DNA of 64,000 bases, from NCBI GenBank assembly GCA_050847315.1, contig CP193791.1. One strand, written 5' to 3'. The translations under genes were made by a program, and so were the position numbers. Shown here one piece after another: positions 51,146-59,769 of this stretch (position 1 is its first letter; each line of letters starts with the position of its first letter). The notes below the pieces were generated by a model. That model saw only the letters and a list, made by a program, of their open reading frames with translations. It ran no database searches and was not told where the DNA came from. Origin of the DNA: Cedecea sp000277545. Its GTDB lineage: Bacteria > Pseudomonadota > Gammaproteobacteria > Enterobacterales > Enterobacteriaceae.

Positions 51146-51594
51146 AAGAAAAAATATTTTCATTAATAGTGGTGATGATGTTTTCCTTGCCTTCCTATGC
51201 GGGGTTGTCAACCGGAAATGAAAGAGACGCCTGTTTTAAAGAGCATAAGGAAATTGCTGATGCATATAATTGTCTCTATCAAAAACGGGTAGAGAGTGAT
51301 AATCAGTTAGATGTTTTGATATCTGAAATCAGTAAAAAAATTATATCCAACTATGATTATCCCACAGAGAAACCTGATAGTTCTGATGAAACTGTTGGCT
51401 CCGTATATAATAAATATTTTTTAGATTCTCAGAAAGCCTGGATGACTTACAAGAAAAATCTTTGTCTCGGTGTGGCAAGTTCAATCGGGGAGGCGGCGCG
51501 TGATTATCAATCATATAAAGATCAGTGTGAGATAAACCTGAACAAGCTTCATATAGAAGAACTTCATATCATGGATTTACCTCCTGCCAAGTAA
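51142..51594 (+). CDS. LprI/DUF1311-like periplasmic lysozyme inhibitor, putative immunity protein
   Basis: 150 residues with a signal peptide (cleaved after about SYA) and a short helical domain with paired cysteines (ERDACFKEHKEIADAYNCLY ... SQKAWMTYKKNLCLGVA). This is the DUF1311/LprI pattern, found in lysozyme inhibitors. Its start overlaps the muramidase stop (ATGA). Periplasmic location and lysozyme-inhibitor fold fit a cognate immunity role against the preceding muramidase. Inference from context. Confidence 0.75.
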   Translation: MKEKIFSLIVVMMFSLPSYAGLSTGNERDACFKEHKEIADAYNCLYQKRVESDNQLDVLISEISKKIISNYDYPTEKPDSSDETVGSVYNKYFLDSQKAWMTYKKNLCLGVASSIGEAARDYQSYKDQCEINLNKLHIEELHIMDLPPAK

Positions 51595-51663
51595 ACATAC
51601 AGGGGAGCATATTCGGGGTCAGGGTCACTACACTGAAAGAGCGTGTTTTATCACGCCTGGCCT

Positions 51664-51938
51664 TTAGCTCTTTAACCTCTGCCTGTTTCTTTGCATTAGG
51701 TCAATGCCCTGAGCAAAGAGTCTTTTAGCTTCATCACGGCGCTGCCTTGCATCAGCAAGTGAAACAGCAGGGTAGACACCTATAGAGAAGATTTTTTGCT
51801 TCCCGTCGAAGCGGTAAGCATTTGCCAGTATTTGGAACCTTTAGGGCTAACGCGAAGGAACATACCAAAGCCATCGGTCAGCTTGTATTACTTATCAAGG
51901 GGTTTGGCGTTTTTTACTTTAGTATCAGGAAGTGGCAT
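51664..51938 (-). pseudogene. Broken P4-type tyrosine integrase (N-terminal part only)
   Basis: The minus-strand frame starts MPLPDTKVKNAKPLDK, then an in-frame stop, then YKLTDGFGMFLRVSPKGSKY, then a frameshift and AYRFDGKQKIFSIGVYPAVS ... DEAKRLFAQGID. This is the arm-binding (DUF4102) region of P4-family integrases. The catalytic domain is absent. It is oriented like tRNA-Asn 4 and begins 180 nt beyond its 3' end, where such integrases insert. It marks a decayed genomic island. Confidence 0.9.
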
Positions 51939-52083
51939 AACGGCATACCCCGCTTGTTGGTAAAAACGCAATCGAGCTACCATTACCTACATATTTACCA
52001 GCTAATAGGTATGGCTTCGGGTGGTTTTTAGTGAACGAGGGTGAACCTGAAGAAGGGGATAACCAACTGATAGAAATGCAGAA

Positions 52084-52107
52084 AGCAGACGTCAGTGAAC
52101 GTCTGCT
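52084..52107 (-). terminator. Atypical terminator of tRNA-Asn 4
   Basis: Hairpin GCAGACGT / ACGTCTGC with a 6-nt loop and a short T tract on the minus strand. It differs from the AAGCCCGCTTAAG hairpin shared by the three other tRNA-Asn copies, so the downstream flank of this copy has been replaced, probably by island integration. Confidence 0.7.
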
Positions 52108-52117
52108 CCCTTAAATA

Positions 52118-52193
52118 TGGCTCCTCTGACTGGACTCGAACCAGTGACATACGGATTAACAGTCCGCCGTTCTACCGACTGAACTACAGAGGA
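52118..52193 (-). tRNA. tRNA-Asn(GUU), copy 4
   Basis: 76 nt identical to the other copies. It is the integration site for the decayed integrase. E. coli asnT also lies next to mtfA and serU, as here. Confidence 0.97.
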
Positions 52194-52293
52194 ATCGTGT
52201 GAACGGGGCGAATATTAGCGTCGGCCATAAAACCTGTCAACAGTAAAAGTAACGCATTAATTCATATGGTTAAATTTACGCCTCGTTGCTGAT

Positions 52294-53091
52294 TTAATGC
52301 ACCGTATTTCCGGCAGTGCCGGGGGAGTTTTCACGCTCAACCAGGCGCTGGAGCGGATCCTGCCCATAGAACTGGCAAAAACGCTGGTAAAGCGAGGCGA
52401 AACGCGGCGTGAACAGCTGTGGCGCGCTGAAGAAATATTCGGAAAGCACGGCAAAACATTCAGCTGGATCGGTGGCGGCATAGGCGTCGATGCTGGCGGC
52501 ATTTTCGCCCACCATGTCGATTTCATCCTGAATGCTGTCCATCGCGGCGTGGAGGTCGTGTTCCCAACCGGCCACATCCCGCAAAGCAATTAACGGTACG
52601 CCGCTGGCGCGGTCGCCGTTGCGGCTGTCCAGCTTGTGGGCAACTTCGTGAATAATCAGGTTAAAGCCGGAGGCATCGAAGGAGTCCTGCACGTCCAGCC
52701 AGTTAAGCACGATAGGGCCCTGCTGCCAGCTTTGCCCGGACTGCACCACCCGCTGGCTATGCACCAGGCCGAAGTCGTCCTGCCATTCGTCATCCACAAT
52801 AAACGGCGCAGGGTAGAGCAAGATTTCGTGGAAACCGTCCAGCCATTCAATGCCCAGTTCCAGCACCGGCAGGCAGAACAGAAGTGCAATACGTGTGCAC
52901 TTCAAATCATCCAGCTCAAAACCCTGCAGCGGAACCAGCCGTTTTTGCTGTAAAAAACGGTCCGCAAGGCCAATTAATTTCTGCTGCTCGGTTTCACTGA
53001 GTGATGCCAGCACGGGAATGGCTAACGCTTGCTCCCACGGTAACGCGGGGGCGGCGCTTGAATCGGTTGCTTTCCAGGGCCACTTAATCAT
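52294..53091 (-). CDS. mtfA: MtfA, Mlc-titration factor / zinc aminopeptidase
   Basis: 265 residues from the ATG at 53091, matching the E. coli start MIKWPWK; 28 extra in-frame upstream residues are rejected. The zinc motif HEVAHKLD (HExxH, about residue 149) and downstream Glu (ECFAVLSEYFF) are present, as in the MtfA/anthrax-lethal-factor fold. MtfA binds the glucose repressor Mlc and so raises ptsG expression. Located between tRNA-Asn 4 and tRNA-Ser as in E. coli. Confidence 0.95.
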   Translation of the reverse strand: MIKWPWKATDSSAAPALPWEQALAIPVLASLSETEQQKLIGLADRFLQQKRLVPLQGFELDDLKCTRIALLFCLPVLELGIEWLDGFHEILLYPAPFIVDDEWQDDFGLVHSQRVVQSGQSWQQGPIVLNWLDVQDSFDASGFNLIIHEVAHKLDSRNGDRASGVPLIALRDVAGWEHDLHAAMDSIQDEIDMVGENAASIDAYAATDPAECFAVLSEYFFSAPQLFTPRFASLYQRFCQFYGQDPLQRLVERENSPGTAGNTVH

Positions 53092-53185
53092 GTTACTTGC
53101 TCGCAAAGTCATCGTTTGAACTGAAACGAAAGAACCCAGACTGTTAAAATGCCGCATAACCTGGCATGATGGCAACCACCAGAAC

Positions 53186-53275
53186 GGAGAGATGCCGGAG
53201 CGGCTGAACGGACCGGTCTCGAAAACCGGAGTAGGGGTAACTCTACCGGGGGTTCAAATCCCCCTCTCTCCGCCA
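53186..53275 (+). tRNA. serU: tRNA-Ser(CGA)
   Basis: 90-nt class-II tRNA with anticodon CGA in ACCGGTCTCGAAAACCGG, a long variable arm and encoded CCA, as expected for serine. E. coli serU (the CGA isoacceptor) lies next to mtfA, supporting the symbol. Confidence 0.95.
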
Positions 53276-53450
53276 ATTATTCAAGCACTTATCGCATTTC
53301 ATTTCAGTGACCAATCTCTCGCTCCCGCAATACAGGTAACCTTATGTGTGACAGTAACGCCTGGCATCGGCTGCGATTTCCCTGTTGTTGAAATACCGCC
53401 GCGCATTAAGTTCTATACTCTCCCGAGGATTTTGTACAACGGGAAAAAAT

Positions 53451-53786
53451 ATGCTTAATACTTACGTTATCCTTGCCATCTCTATATGTGCAGAAACGCT
53501 GGCGACCACCATGATGAAAGCCTCTGACGGGTTCAGCCGTCTGGTTCCCAGCGTGGTGGTGGTTGTGGGCTACGCAATTTCATTCTATGGCCTCTCCCAA
53601 GTGGTGAAGACCATGAATATTGGTATCGCCTATGCGATCTGGGCGGGGATGGGAATATTCCTGGTTTCGGTGATGTCATTTCTGTTTTATAAACAAAAAC
53701 TCGATCTTCCGGCTATCGCAGGCATGTTGTTTATTGCCGTGGGCATCATGATTATTCAGCTTTTCTCAAAGTCTGTTACCCACTGA
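53451..53786 (+). CDS. EmrE-like small multidrug resistance (SMR) transporter
   Basis: 111 residues, four membrane helices. The proton/substrate glutamate is at position 15 (ILAISICAETLATTMMKAS), and GIAYAIWAGMGIF and AIAGMLFIAVGIMIIQLFS match the SMR pattern. It probably exports quaternary ammonium compounds or osmolytes (EmrE/QacE group) rather than guanidinium, though the closest subtype was not settled. The ATG at 53451 lies behind GGGAAAAAAT. Short intergenic inverted repeat AGCCGTT / AACGGCT follows its stop. Confidence 0.85.
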   Translation: MLNTYVILAISICAETLATTMMKASDGFSRLVPSVVVVVGYAISFYGLSQVVKTMNIGIAYAIWAGMGIFLVSVMSFLFYKQKLDLPAIAGMLFIAVGIMIIQLFSKSVTH

Positions 53787-53802
53787 CAGCCGTTAATAAC
53801 GG

Positions 53803-55128
53803 CTATTCCCCGGCCTTACTGTTGTCGCGCCACTTGAAGGTGACGCGCTGATACCATGGCTCGGGGACAGGGTGAACGATGCTGCGTAGTGCTCTGGCGT
53901 AATCCATCACCAGCCCCGGAGTCCAGGCCATAGAAGTGGCACGTTTACGCACCTGGGCGGCTATCCAGAGCTCGGGCATCGCGAGCGTTCTGAGTATGGA
54001 CAACCAGCTTCGCGTATGTTTTGAAAGCACGCCATCCAGCGACGCTTCAAGAGCGTAAGCAACGCTGCTCGAGCAATTACGGTAGGTGAGGTTGTAAGTT
54101 TTTGTCAGCTTGTAGGCACTCCAGAAACGCTGTAAGGCTTTGCCATTGTAATGATGGAAATAGATCTTGCGATCTGACTGGCACCACTCTGCGGATTCAG
54201 TGGCATAGTCAGGCTGATACGTTCCCGGCACATCATTATCGCGTGTGGCCTTAAGCGTATTCAAAAACTCGGCTGGCGACCTATCAATGTCTTCTGCAGG
54301 ATAAAGGCTGATGTAAAGATCAGGTGGGACTTCAAGCGCGGCGTGGCCCGTTGATATAACACCTTCGGAGTCTACTGCGGCGATATAGCGGTTGATGACC
54401 GGCCGTGGAATTGTTGACGCGCTGGCTGTGCCTTCCGGGGTCCAGATATGTACGGTTAGCGGTTCACGAAAATCAACGTTCGCGGGTTCGGCGAGGTTAG
54501 GCTTGATATTCGTGCCTTTTTTCACTTCAACACCTATTCCTGCAGGCACTAAAAGGTCGAAGACCGAGATACCTTCTCGCAGCCTTGCAACGCGAAGTGC
54601 AAGACGTACGGTATGGATCCCGCTGAAAATCATCAGTGTTCCCAGGAAGAACGATACCGTAGCTTTATAATGTGTAGGCCAGGGGCTGAACATAAAAAAG
54701 GCGAACATAACTTGCGCTAAACCGGTGAGCAGAGTGTCCTTCCAGTGGGGGAAACGTACAATCCACGCCGAGAAAATAACGAACAGGCCAATGACGAAAT
54801 AAGCAAAACCAAACACGATGGCCAGCAGCAAATTGCTGTAGGGCTGGTTGGATAAGATAAGCAGCGAGACGAAACAAAAAATCCCCCCCTTAAAGTAAAG
54901 CACGGCTTTTTGCGCTCCGACTCCGCCGGAAGCGATGCTCAGCGTTACCAGACTTTCCAGCAGCAAAAGCAGGCCAAAAAAGCGCAACGGGAAATAGGTC
55001 ACGCCGTCCAGACCGTCCAGGAAAATAGCCAGTCCGAGCAGGCTCCAAAGACTCCCCAGCAGGATCAGATATTTAACCCTTGAGCGCATAAAGTCGACGC
55101 CGAACAGTAACAACGCAATCTGAATCAC
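53803..55128 (-). CDS. Membrane protein with HdeD-like N-terminus and permuted-papain-like C-terminal domain
   Basis: 441 residues from the GTG at 55128, behind AAGGAGAGACAAACTT. The N-terminal 190 residues contain about seven membrane helices resembling DUF308/HdeD. The C-terminal half (about 250-441) is soluble and shows GHAALEV followed by YRNCSSSVAYALEASL, a His-before-Cys order typical of circularly permuted papain (NlpC/LRAT-like) enzymes. This domain pairing is unusual. Neighbour of a MASE1 protein and a small membrane protein, all on one strand. Function unknown; the Cys-hydrolase call is inference. Confidence 0.65.
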   Translation of the reverse strand: MIQIALLLFGVDFMRSRVKYLILLGSLWSLLGLAIFLDGLDGVTYFPLRFFGLLLLLESLVTLSIASGGVGAQKAVLYFKGGIFCFVSLLILSNQPYSNLLLAIVFGFAYFVIGLFVIFSAWIVRFPHWKDTLLTGLAQVMFAFFMFSPWPTHYKATVSFFLGTLMIFSGIHTVRLALRVARLREGISVFDLLVPAGIGVEVKKGTNIKPNLAEPANVDFREPLTVHIWTPEGTASASTIPRPVINRYIAAVDSEGVISTGHAALEVPPDLYISLYPAEDIDRSPAEFLNTLKATRDNDVPGTYQPDYATESAEWCQSDRKIYFHHYNGKALQRFWSAYKLTKTYNLTYRNCSSSVAYALEASLDGVLSKHTRSWLSILRTLAMPELWIAAQVRKRATSMAWTPGLVMDYARALRSIVHPVPEPWYQRVTFKWRDNSKAGE

Positions 55129-55165
55129 AAGTTTGTCTCTCCTTAAAAAGTGCTCACGTCCGTGT

Positions 55166-56434
55166 TTAGATAGCCAGATCGTAATGGCTGACCTGCCAGT
55201 TTCCGACAATAATGCTTGTCCCGCCGTTGGACATAGCAACGCCGCCGCTGTCAACCAGCGTGAGCCATTCATCCTCATTCACCTTGATACGAAATATCAG
55301 GGGTTTGCTTTTGTTCGGAACAGGGGAGAGCCAATGCTGCCGAAGTTTTTCCCGATCTGAGGGATGTACCTGCGCCAGGACTCGCTCGATGGTGTCGAAC
55401 GCTTGGGGCGAAGTTGAACCCAGGAGTGAAGAGAGATCGTTTTCCCAGTTGAAAATACCGGTTTCAGGCTCCAGTCGATAAAGTATGCCATTACCCGCCA
55501 GTCGGCCAGTGTCCGGATTGAAACGCGTCGTAGAGCGGCTTAACACTCGCACAAAGACGACCAGTAAGGCGGTAGCAGAGAGATAGCTCAGCGCCAGCAG
55601 CAGGGATTCGGTGAAGCTAAGGCCGTGGAGAAAGAAGGGCCCCTGATGCTGGTCGGTAAAGTGGATAACAATCGCCCCCAGTGTCAGCAGGCCAATCGAG
55701 CCTCCACGATTCCCCCAGACCAGGGAAAGCATTAGCGTTAGCACAATCGGTAAGCAAGAAAGAGCAAAATAGAGCGCGGCGGCTTCGGTTCTGAGCCAGG
55801 TCCCGCTGTAGTCGAAAATAAACACCGTTGCGGCACAAATCAGCAGTAACAGCGCCAGACCTGTCAGACGGGAAGACCAGGTAAGAGCGGCCTGGAGGCC
55901 ACGCTTATTCACGAAGCCCATGACGACGGTCGTTGCGAAGAAAATCCCGGTCACGTCGGCAACGAATCCATTCCAGATGGTCTTTGTTATCGGCTGATCG
56001 GTGAAATACGCGTAGCCTCCGCCGACGATTAGCGCATCGAACAGGCTGACAATAAAGGTGGCGCAGATCCACAGCAGGATGACGTGCAGGTCGTCATTGG
56101 GCCGAGAGAAACGGCGTACCAGCCAGGCAATAAGCACGTTGGCAGGCATCGCCAGCAGCGAATAACCCAGCGTGGTTAAAAAAAGAGGCAGGCTATGCCA
56201 GGCTTCGTCCTGCAGGATGCTTGCTACCGCGAAGATAAGGATAAGAGCAGGGTAGTCACGCCAGCGGGCAGACAATAAAGCCGCTACGGCAACGCCCGAT
56301 GGGAACCAGACAATCGCTATTGCGGAGTTCGGGTCGTCAAATTTTAGCGAGATAAGCCCGGACAGATAATAGACCAGCCCCCACAAAAGCAGGATAGCGG
56401 TTTGCTGCAGCCAGGAAGGGAAATACGTTTTCAT
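55166..56434 (-). CDS. MASE1 membrane-sensor protein with a C-terminal PAS-like domain, no output domain
   Basis: 422 residues. The first 300 carry eight or more membrane helices in the MASE1 pattern (FDDPNSAIAIVWFPSGVAVA, GNRGGSIGLLTLGAIVIHF). The C-terminal about 100 residues resemble a PAS-like fold (EPETGIFNWENDLSSLLGS). GGDEF, EAL, kinase or HAMP segments found in most MASE1 proteins are missing, so it may signal through a partner. 37 nt before the DUF308-like gene, likely cotranscribed. Confidence 0.75.
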   Translation of the reverse strand: MKTYFPSWLQQTAILLLWGLVYYLSGLISLKFDDPNSAIAIVWFPSGVAVAALLSARWRDYPALILIFAVASILQDEAWHSLPLFLTTLGYSLLAMPANVLIAWLVRRFSRPNDDLHVILLWICATFIVSLFDALIVGGGYAYFTDQPITKTIWNGFVADVTGIFFATTVVMGFVNKRGLQAALTWSSRLTGLALLLLICAATVFIFDYSGTWLRTEAAALYFALSCLPIVLTLMLSLVWGNRGGSIGLLTLGAIVIHFTDQHQGPFFLHGLSFTESLLLALSYLSATALLVVFVRVLSRSTTRFNPDTGRLAGNGILYRLEPETGIFNWENDLSSLLGSTSPQAFDTIERVLAQVHPSDREKLRQHWLSPVPNKSKPLIFRIKVNEDEWLTLVDSGGVAMSNGGTSIIVGNWQVSHYDLAI

Positions 56435-56548
56435 TTCTCGTCCATTTTTGATTCAGGAATGCGCGCAGCACTCCGCTGTCGGGCGTTATTTTACGTAAAG
56501 GCTAACAACCCTTGGCTGAAAACACAAAATAGGGCCATTTACTAGACT

Positions 56549-57142
56549 TCAGACTGCATGCCGCGCATCGACTTTCTCTGCTGAGAAAATAGCCCTGACG
56601 TTAGCCGCTGAAGGTTGTATTTGCCCTTCATGTTGATGATTGTCTTCTATATCTTGCTCGTGGGTCTGCCCATGCGATCCGGTTTCTGCCACGATGCTTT
56701 GCTTATAAAGATCGGGGCGTTCTTCGGCTCCCGGGCATACGCAGTGGGAAGCGGGAGAGGGGATCAAAGCGGTACGCAGAGATTCCCGAAGTTCGCGTTG
56801 CACCCATTTCATGGCCTGATTTGGCATCGCTGAGACGGACATTTTCCCCGCCAAAAGACAGGGCTTCACGTTCCAGACCATCAATAAAATATCCTTGCGG
56901 GTCCCTGCATCGGTCGAATGATAAATTTTCGCGGATGTCAGGTGCGAGCTGGCCTGATCTTCCCAGCTATAAACCAGCAGGGCAGCAGTATCACTTCGGA
57001 CATTCAGCGGCTTTACCGTGGGTTTAAAAATGCCGATGACAATCAGTGCGGCCAGCATACTAAGCAGTAAGCCACTGCACAATAACAGCAGGCGTTGGCT
57101 GTTTTTATTAAGTAAAAATAAGCGTGTTTTGAACCCGGACAT
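56549..57142 (-). CDS. Hypothetical single-pass membrane protein
   Basis: 197 residues from the ATG at 57142, with CTGGAGTTGGTTGGG upstream; earlier in-frame Met codons lack a ribosome site. One membrane helix (about 18-38, LLLLCSGLLLSMLAALIVIGI) separates a short cytoplasmic tail from a periplasmic part with two or three cysteines and a His-rich C-terminus (HGQTHEQDIEDNHQHEG). I do not recognise a family. It sits upstream of the MASE1 and DUF308-like genes and may belong to the same transcript. The C-terminal third could be spurious. Confidence 0.45.
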   Translation of the reverse strand: MSGFKTRLFLLNKNSQRLLLLCSGLLLSMLAALIVIGIFKPTVKPLNVRSDTAALLVYSWEDQASSHLTSAKIYHSTDAGTRKDILLMVWNVKPCLLAGKMSVSAMPNQAMKWVQRELRESLRTALIPSPASHCVCPGAEERPDLYKQSIVAETGSHGQTHEQDIEDNHQHEGQIQPSAANVRAIFSAEKVDARHAV

Positions 57143-57502
57143 CCCAACCAACTCCAGGGCTGAATCGGTCGTTTCCAACAAGAAAATGCCCCTCATCCAA
57201 CCCGAATTTAATAAGCGAAACAGCAAAACCTTTATGTAAAAATTAGATTAATTTATTGTGAATAAAATGCTCTGAAAGCAGAGGGTTATTACTATTAATC
57301 CTCCACGATCATCCTCCTTAAGAGTAAATAATGGCTCAACGATAAGGAATAAACCCAGAATTATACTGGTTATTTGCCGCTGCCCTTTCCTTTCCTGGAG
57401 TTAATGATTTAAATGGTGATGTATTTAAGTGGGATGTTCTGTTGGTTTGCTGTTGATTGGCATAAATTATCTGTTTTTTTCCCTACAGACGCTACGCAGC
57501 GA
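57143..57502. other. Intergenic region between the hypothetical membrane gene and the M20 gene
   Basis: About 360 nt, AT-rich. A weak hairpin CTCTG / CAGAG lies around 57271-57284, with a mixed T-rich tract on the minus strand. No gene, tRNA or repeat was recognised. Confidence 0.4.
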
Positions 57503-58651
57503 TCAAGCGCTCATCCACTGGCGCAGGTTTTCCAGCATCGCCATGCACTTTTGCAGCTGCTCTTCGGCAACAAACTCATCGGGCTTGTGCCCCTGGTCCA
57601 TGCTACCTGGGCCACAAATCAGCGTGGCAATCCCGGCTTCATCAAAAAGCCCGCCTTCGGTGCCAAATGCCACGGTGCTGAAATCAGCGCTGTCGCACCA
57701 CTGCGCCAGCCATCGGGCAAATTCTGACTGGGCATCCGTCAGCAGGCCGGGGTAGTGGCTCAAGGGAGTAAACCGGATGGCGCTTGCCGGGGAGATGTTT
57801 TGCATGGCGGGCACCAGTTTTTGCTGCGCATAGCCCTGAATGTCGGCGATCGCCGCCGTGACTTCGACGCCCGGCAGGTAGCGGATCTCAAAATCAAACT
57901 GGCATTCCTGCGGCACAATGTTCAGCGCGCTGCCGCCGTGAATGGTGCCAACCTGGAGCGTACTGAACGGGGGATCAAAGCGGGCATCCGTCTTTTGGGT
58001 CAGCGCCTCACGAACTTCTCCCAGTTTGCCGATAAGCCGGGCGGCATATTCAATGGCGTTCACCCCTTCTGGCGCATAGGCAGAATGGCAGGCTAGGCCG
58101 TGCACCTCACAGCGGATGGCAATTTTCCCTTTGTGCCCGTAAACCGGGCGCATTTCGGTTGGCTCTCCAACAATACACAGCGAGGGTTTCTCTTTGGAGG
58201 CACGGAGGTGCTCCACCAGGCTGCGCACGCCAAGGCAACCGACCTCTTCGTCGTAGGAGAAGGCGAGGTGCAGCGGTATTTTCAGCGGCTGTGAAAGAAA
58301 CGCCGGGACGGAGGCCAGCACGCAGGCGATGAAGCCCTTCATGTCCGCTGCCCCGCGCCCATAATAGCGGCCATCCCGGTAAGTCATGTCGAAAGGAGGG
58401 ACGCTCCACTGTTGCCCGTCCACCGGCACCACGTCGGTATGGCCGGAGAGCATCACACCGCCGCCGCCTGCCGGGCCAAACACCGCATAAAGATTGGCTT
58501 TACGCCCGTCCTCACTGTGAAACAGCTCCGCACTGATGCCCCATTCGGCAAGGTAATCGCGAATATCCTCGATCAGCGCCAGGTTCGACTCGCGGCTGGT
58601 GGTGTCTCGCGCCAGTAACTTCTGCAATAAAGGAATCAGTTGGCTATTCAT
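57503..58651 (-). CDS. M20-family deacylase (ArgE/acetylornithine deacetylase-like)
   Basis: 382 residues from the ATG at 58651 (8-nt overlap with the upstream DUF1028 gene). M20 hallmarks: metal motif SGHTDVVPVD, GRGAADMKGFIA, the EE catalytic pair FSYDEEVGCLG and GEPTEM. It belongs to the ArgE-like group but sits in a catabolic context, so it probably removes an acyl or formyl group from an amino-acid derivative rather than making arginine. Last gene of the operon FMO-RidA-DUF1028-M20. Substrate unknown. Confidence 0.85.
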   Translation of the reverse strand: MNSQLIPLLQKLLARDTTSRESNLALIEDIRDYLAEWGISAELFHSEDGRKANLYAVFGPAGGGGVMLSGHTDVVPVDGQQWSVPPFDMTYRDGRYYGRGAADMKGFIACVLASVPAFLSQPLKIPLHLAFSYDEEVGCLGVRSLVEHLRASKEKPSLCIVGEPTEMRPVYGHKGKIAIRCEVHGLACHSAYAPEGVNAIEYAARLIGKLGEVREALTQKTDARFDPPFSTLQVGTIHGGSALNIVPQECQFDFEIRYLPGVEVTAAIADIQGYAQQKLVPAMQNISPASAIRFTPLSHYPGLLTDAQSEFARWLAQWCDSADFSTVAFGTEGGLFDEAGIATLICGPGSMDQGHKPDEFVAEEQLQKCMAMLENLRQWMSA

Positions 58652-59318
58652 CGCCTGGCACACCGTAGCTGGGGGCTTCTCGCGGATCGAGTGCACGGAT
58701 CAGGTAATCCTGCATTTGTGGTTTATAGGCCAGCCAGAGCGAATGCAGCGCGGCAATCGGGTTATCGTCCGCCCAGTCAACGCGCAGGTCGACTACCGGC
58801 CAGGCGACGGTGTCCACTACCTTTAATGCGGCCGAGTGTACCGGCCCGGCTTCACCCCCTTTTTCCAGCGCCGCTTCAAGGGCGGTCATTAGCCTGTCAG
58901 CCAACGGGCCGGGGCATTGTTCGAAGCGTTCGATCATGGCGTTAATTACTGACGTATCGGCCAGCATATTGCCCGCCGCCACGCAGTTGTCCCCCTCCAC
59001 GGCGTGGTAAATGCCCAGTGAATTAATGCCGCTGTGGCAGGCGGTTTTGCCGTTGCTGTCGATGACCGTCACCTGCCGGTAGTCGCCGTGCAGATGTTCA
59101 CTGGCGACCAGCTTTAGCGCCTCCTGCGGCGTGGCACCTTCGCCCAGCTTCGACAGCACCATCGGGCCCAGCGCGGGCAGGGTAATATTCTGGCTCGACA
59201 CCGCGCCGACGCCCGGCACCAGCCACGGGCAGCGAGCGGCGACCGCGATGCTGGACGAGCTAATGGCGATGCCAAGCTGGCCGGTGTCCCGGCAGCGTGC
59301 GGCGATGGAAAAGGTCAT
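58644..59318 (-). CDS. DUF1028 family protein (Ntn-hydrolase-like)
   Basis: 224 residues from the ATG at 59318, overlapping the RidA stop by 4 nt. Typical DUF1028 sequence: MTFSIAARCRDTGQLGIAIS, VPGVGAVSSQNITLP, GNMLADTSVINAMIERFE. The conserved N-terminus and fold suggest an Ntn-type amidohydrolase. It is frequently clustered with RidA and M20 genes. No reaction is established to my knowledge. Confidence 0.85.
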   Translation of the reverse strand: MTFSIAARCRDTGQLGIAISSSSIAVAARCPWLVPGVGAVSSQNITLPALGPMVLSKLGEGATPQEALKLVASEHLHGDYRQVTVIDSNGKTACHSGINSLGIYHAVEGDNCVAAGNMLADTSVINAMIERFEQCPGPLADRLMTALEAALEKGGEAGPVHSAALKVVDTVAWPVVDLRVDWADDNPIAALHSLWLAYKPQMQDYLIRALDPREAPSYGVPGDE

Positions 59319-59743
59319 TTTTCCCCCTGAGTATCGCCCGGGATCACCGCGATAACATCGATTTCCATTAGCCACTGCGGCTGGCCGAGGGCGGAAACCA
59401 CCAGCCCGGTGGAGATCGGGAAGACGCCTCTCAGCCATTTGCCGACTTCCTGATACACCGGCTCGCGGTAGCGCGGGTCGATAATGTAAGTCGTGGTTTT
59501 CACTATGTGGGAGAGATCGCTCCCGGCTTCCTCCAGCAGTTGCTTAACGTTTTTCATGGCCTGCTCAGCCTGCGCCTGCGGGTCGCCCAGCCCAATCAAA
59601 TTCCCTTCAAAATCCGTCCCGACCTGGCCGCGCACATACACGGTGTTACCGGCGCGTACCGCCTGGCAGAGATCGTTGTTCAGCGACTGATTAGGGTAAG
59701 TCTCTTTGGTGTTAAACATGCGAATACGGGTATGCGTGGGCAT
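59315..59743 (-). CDS. RidA/YjgF family protein
   Basis: 142 residues of the RidA fold (RAGNTVYVRGQVGTDFEGNL, AMKNVKQLLEEAGSDLSHIV, WLMEIDVIAVIP). RidA deaminates reactive enamines/imines. Whether the catalytic Arg is kept is unclear at the aligned position (the region reads IIDPRYREPVYQEVGKWLRG). In this operon it likely clears an imine formed by the flavoprotein. Overlaps the DUF1028 gene by 4 nt; AAGGAATTAACCG precedes the ATG. Confidence 0.85.
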   Translation of the reverse strand: MPTHTRIRMFNTKETYPNQSLNNDLCQAVRAGNTVYVRGQVGTDFEGNLIGLGDPQAQAEQAMKNVKQLLEEAGSDLSHIVKTTTYIIDPRYREPVYQEVGKWLRGVFPISTGLVVSALGQPQWLMEIDVIAVIPGDTQGEK

Positions 59744-59769
59744 CGGTTAATTCCTTGTTGGCAAAAAGG

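Noticed and set aside
56615..56833. 72-codon plus-strand frame opposite the hypothetical membrane protein
   Set aside because: No domain or start signal; the minus-strand frame has a membrane helix and ribosome site.
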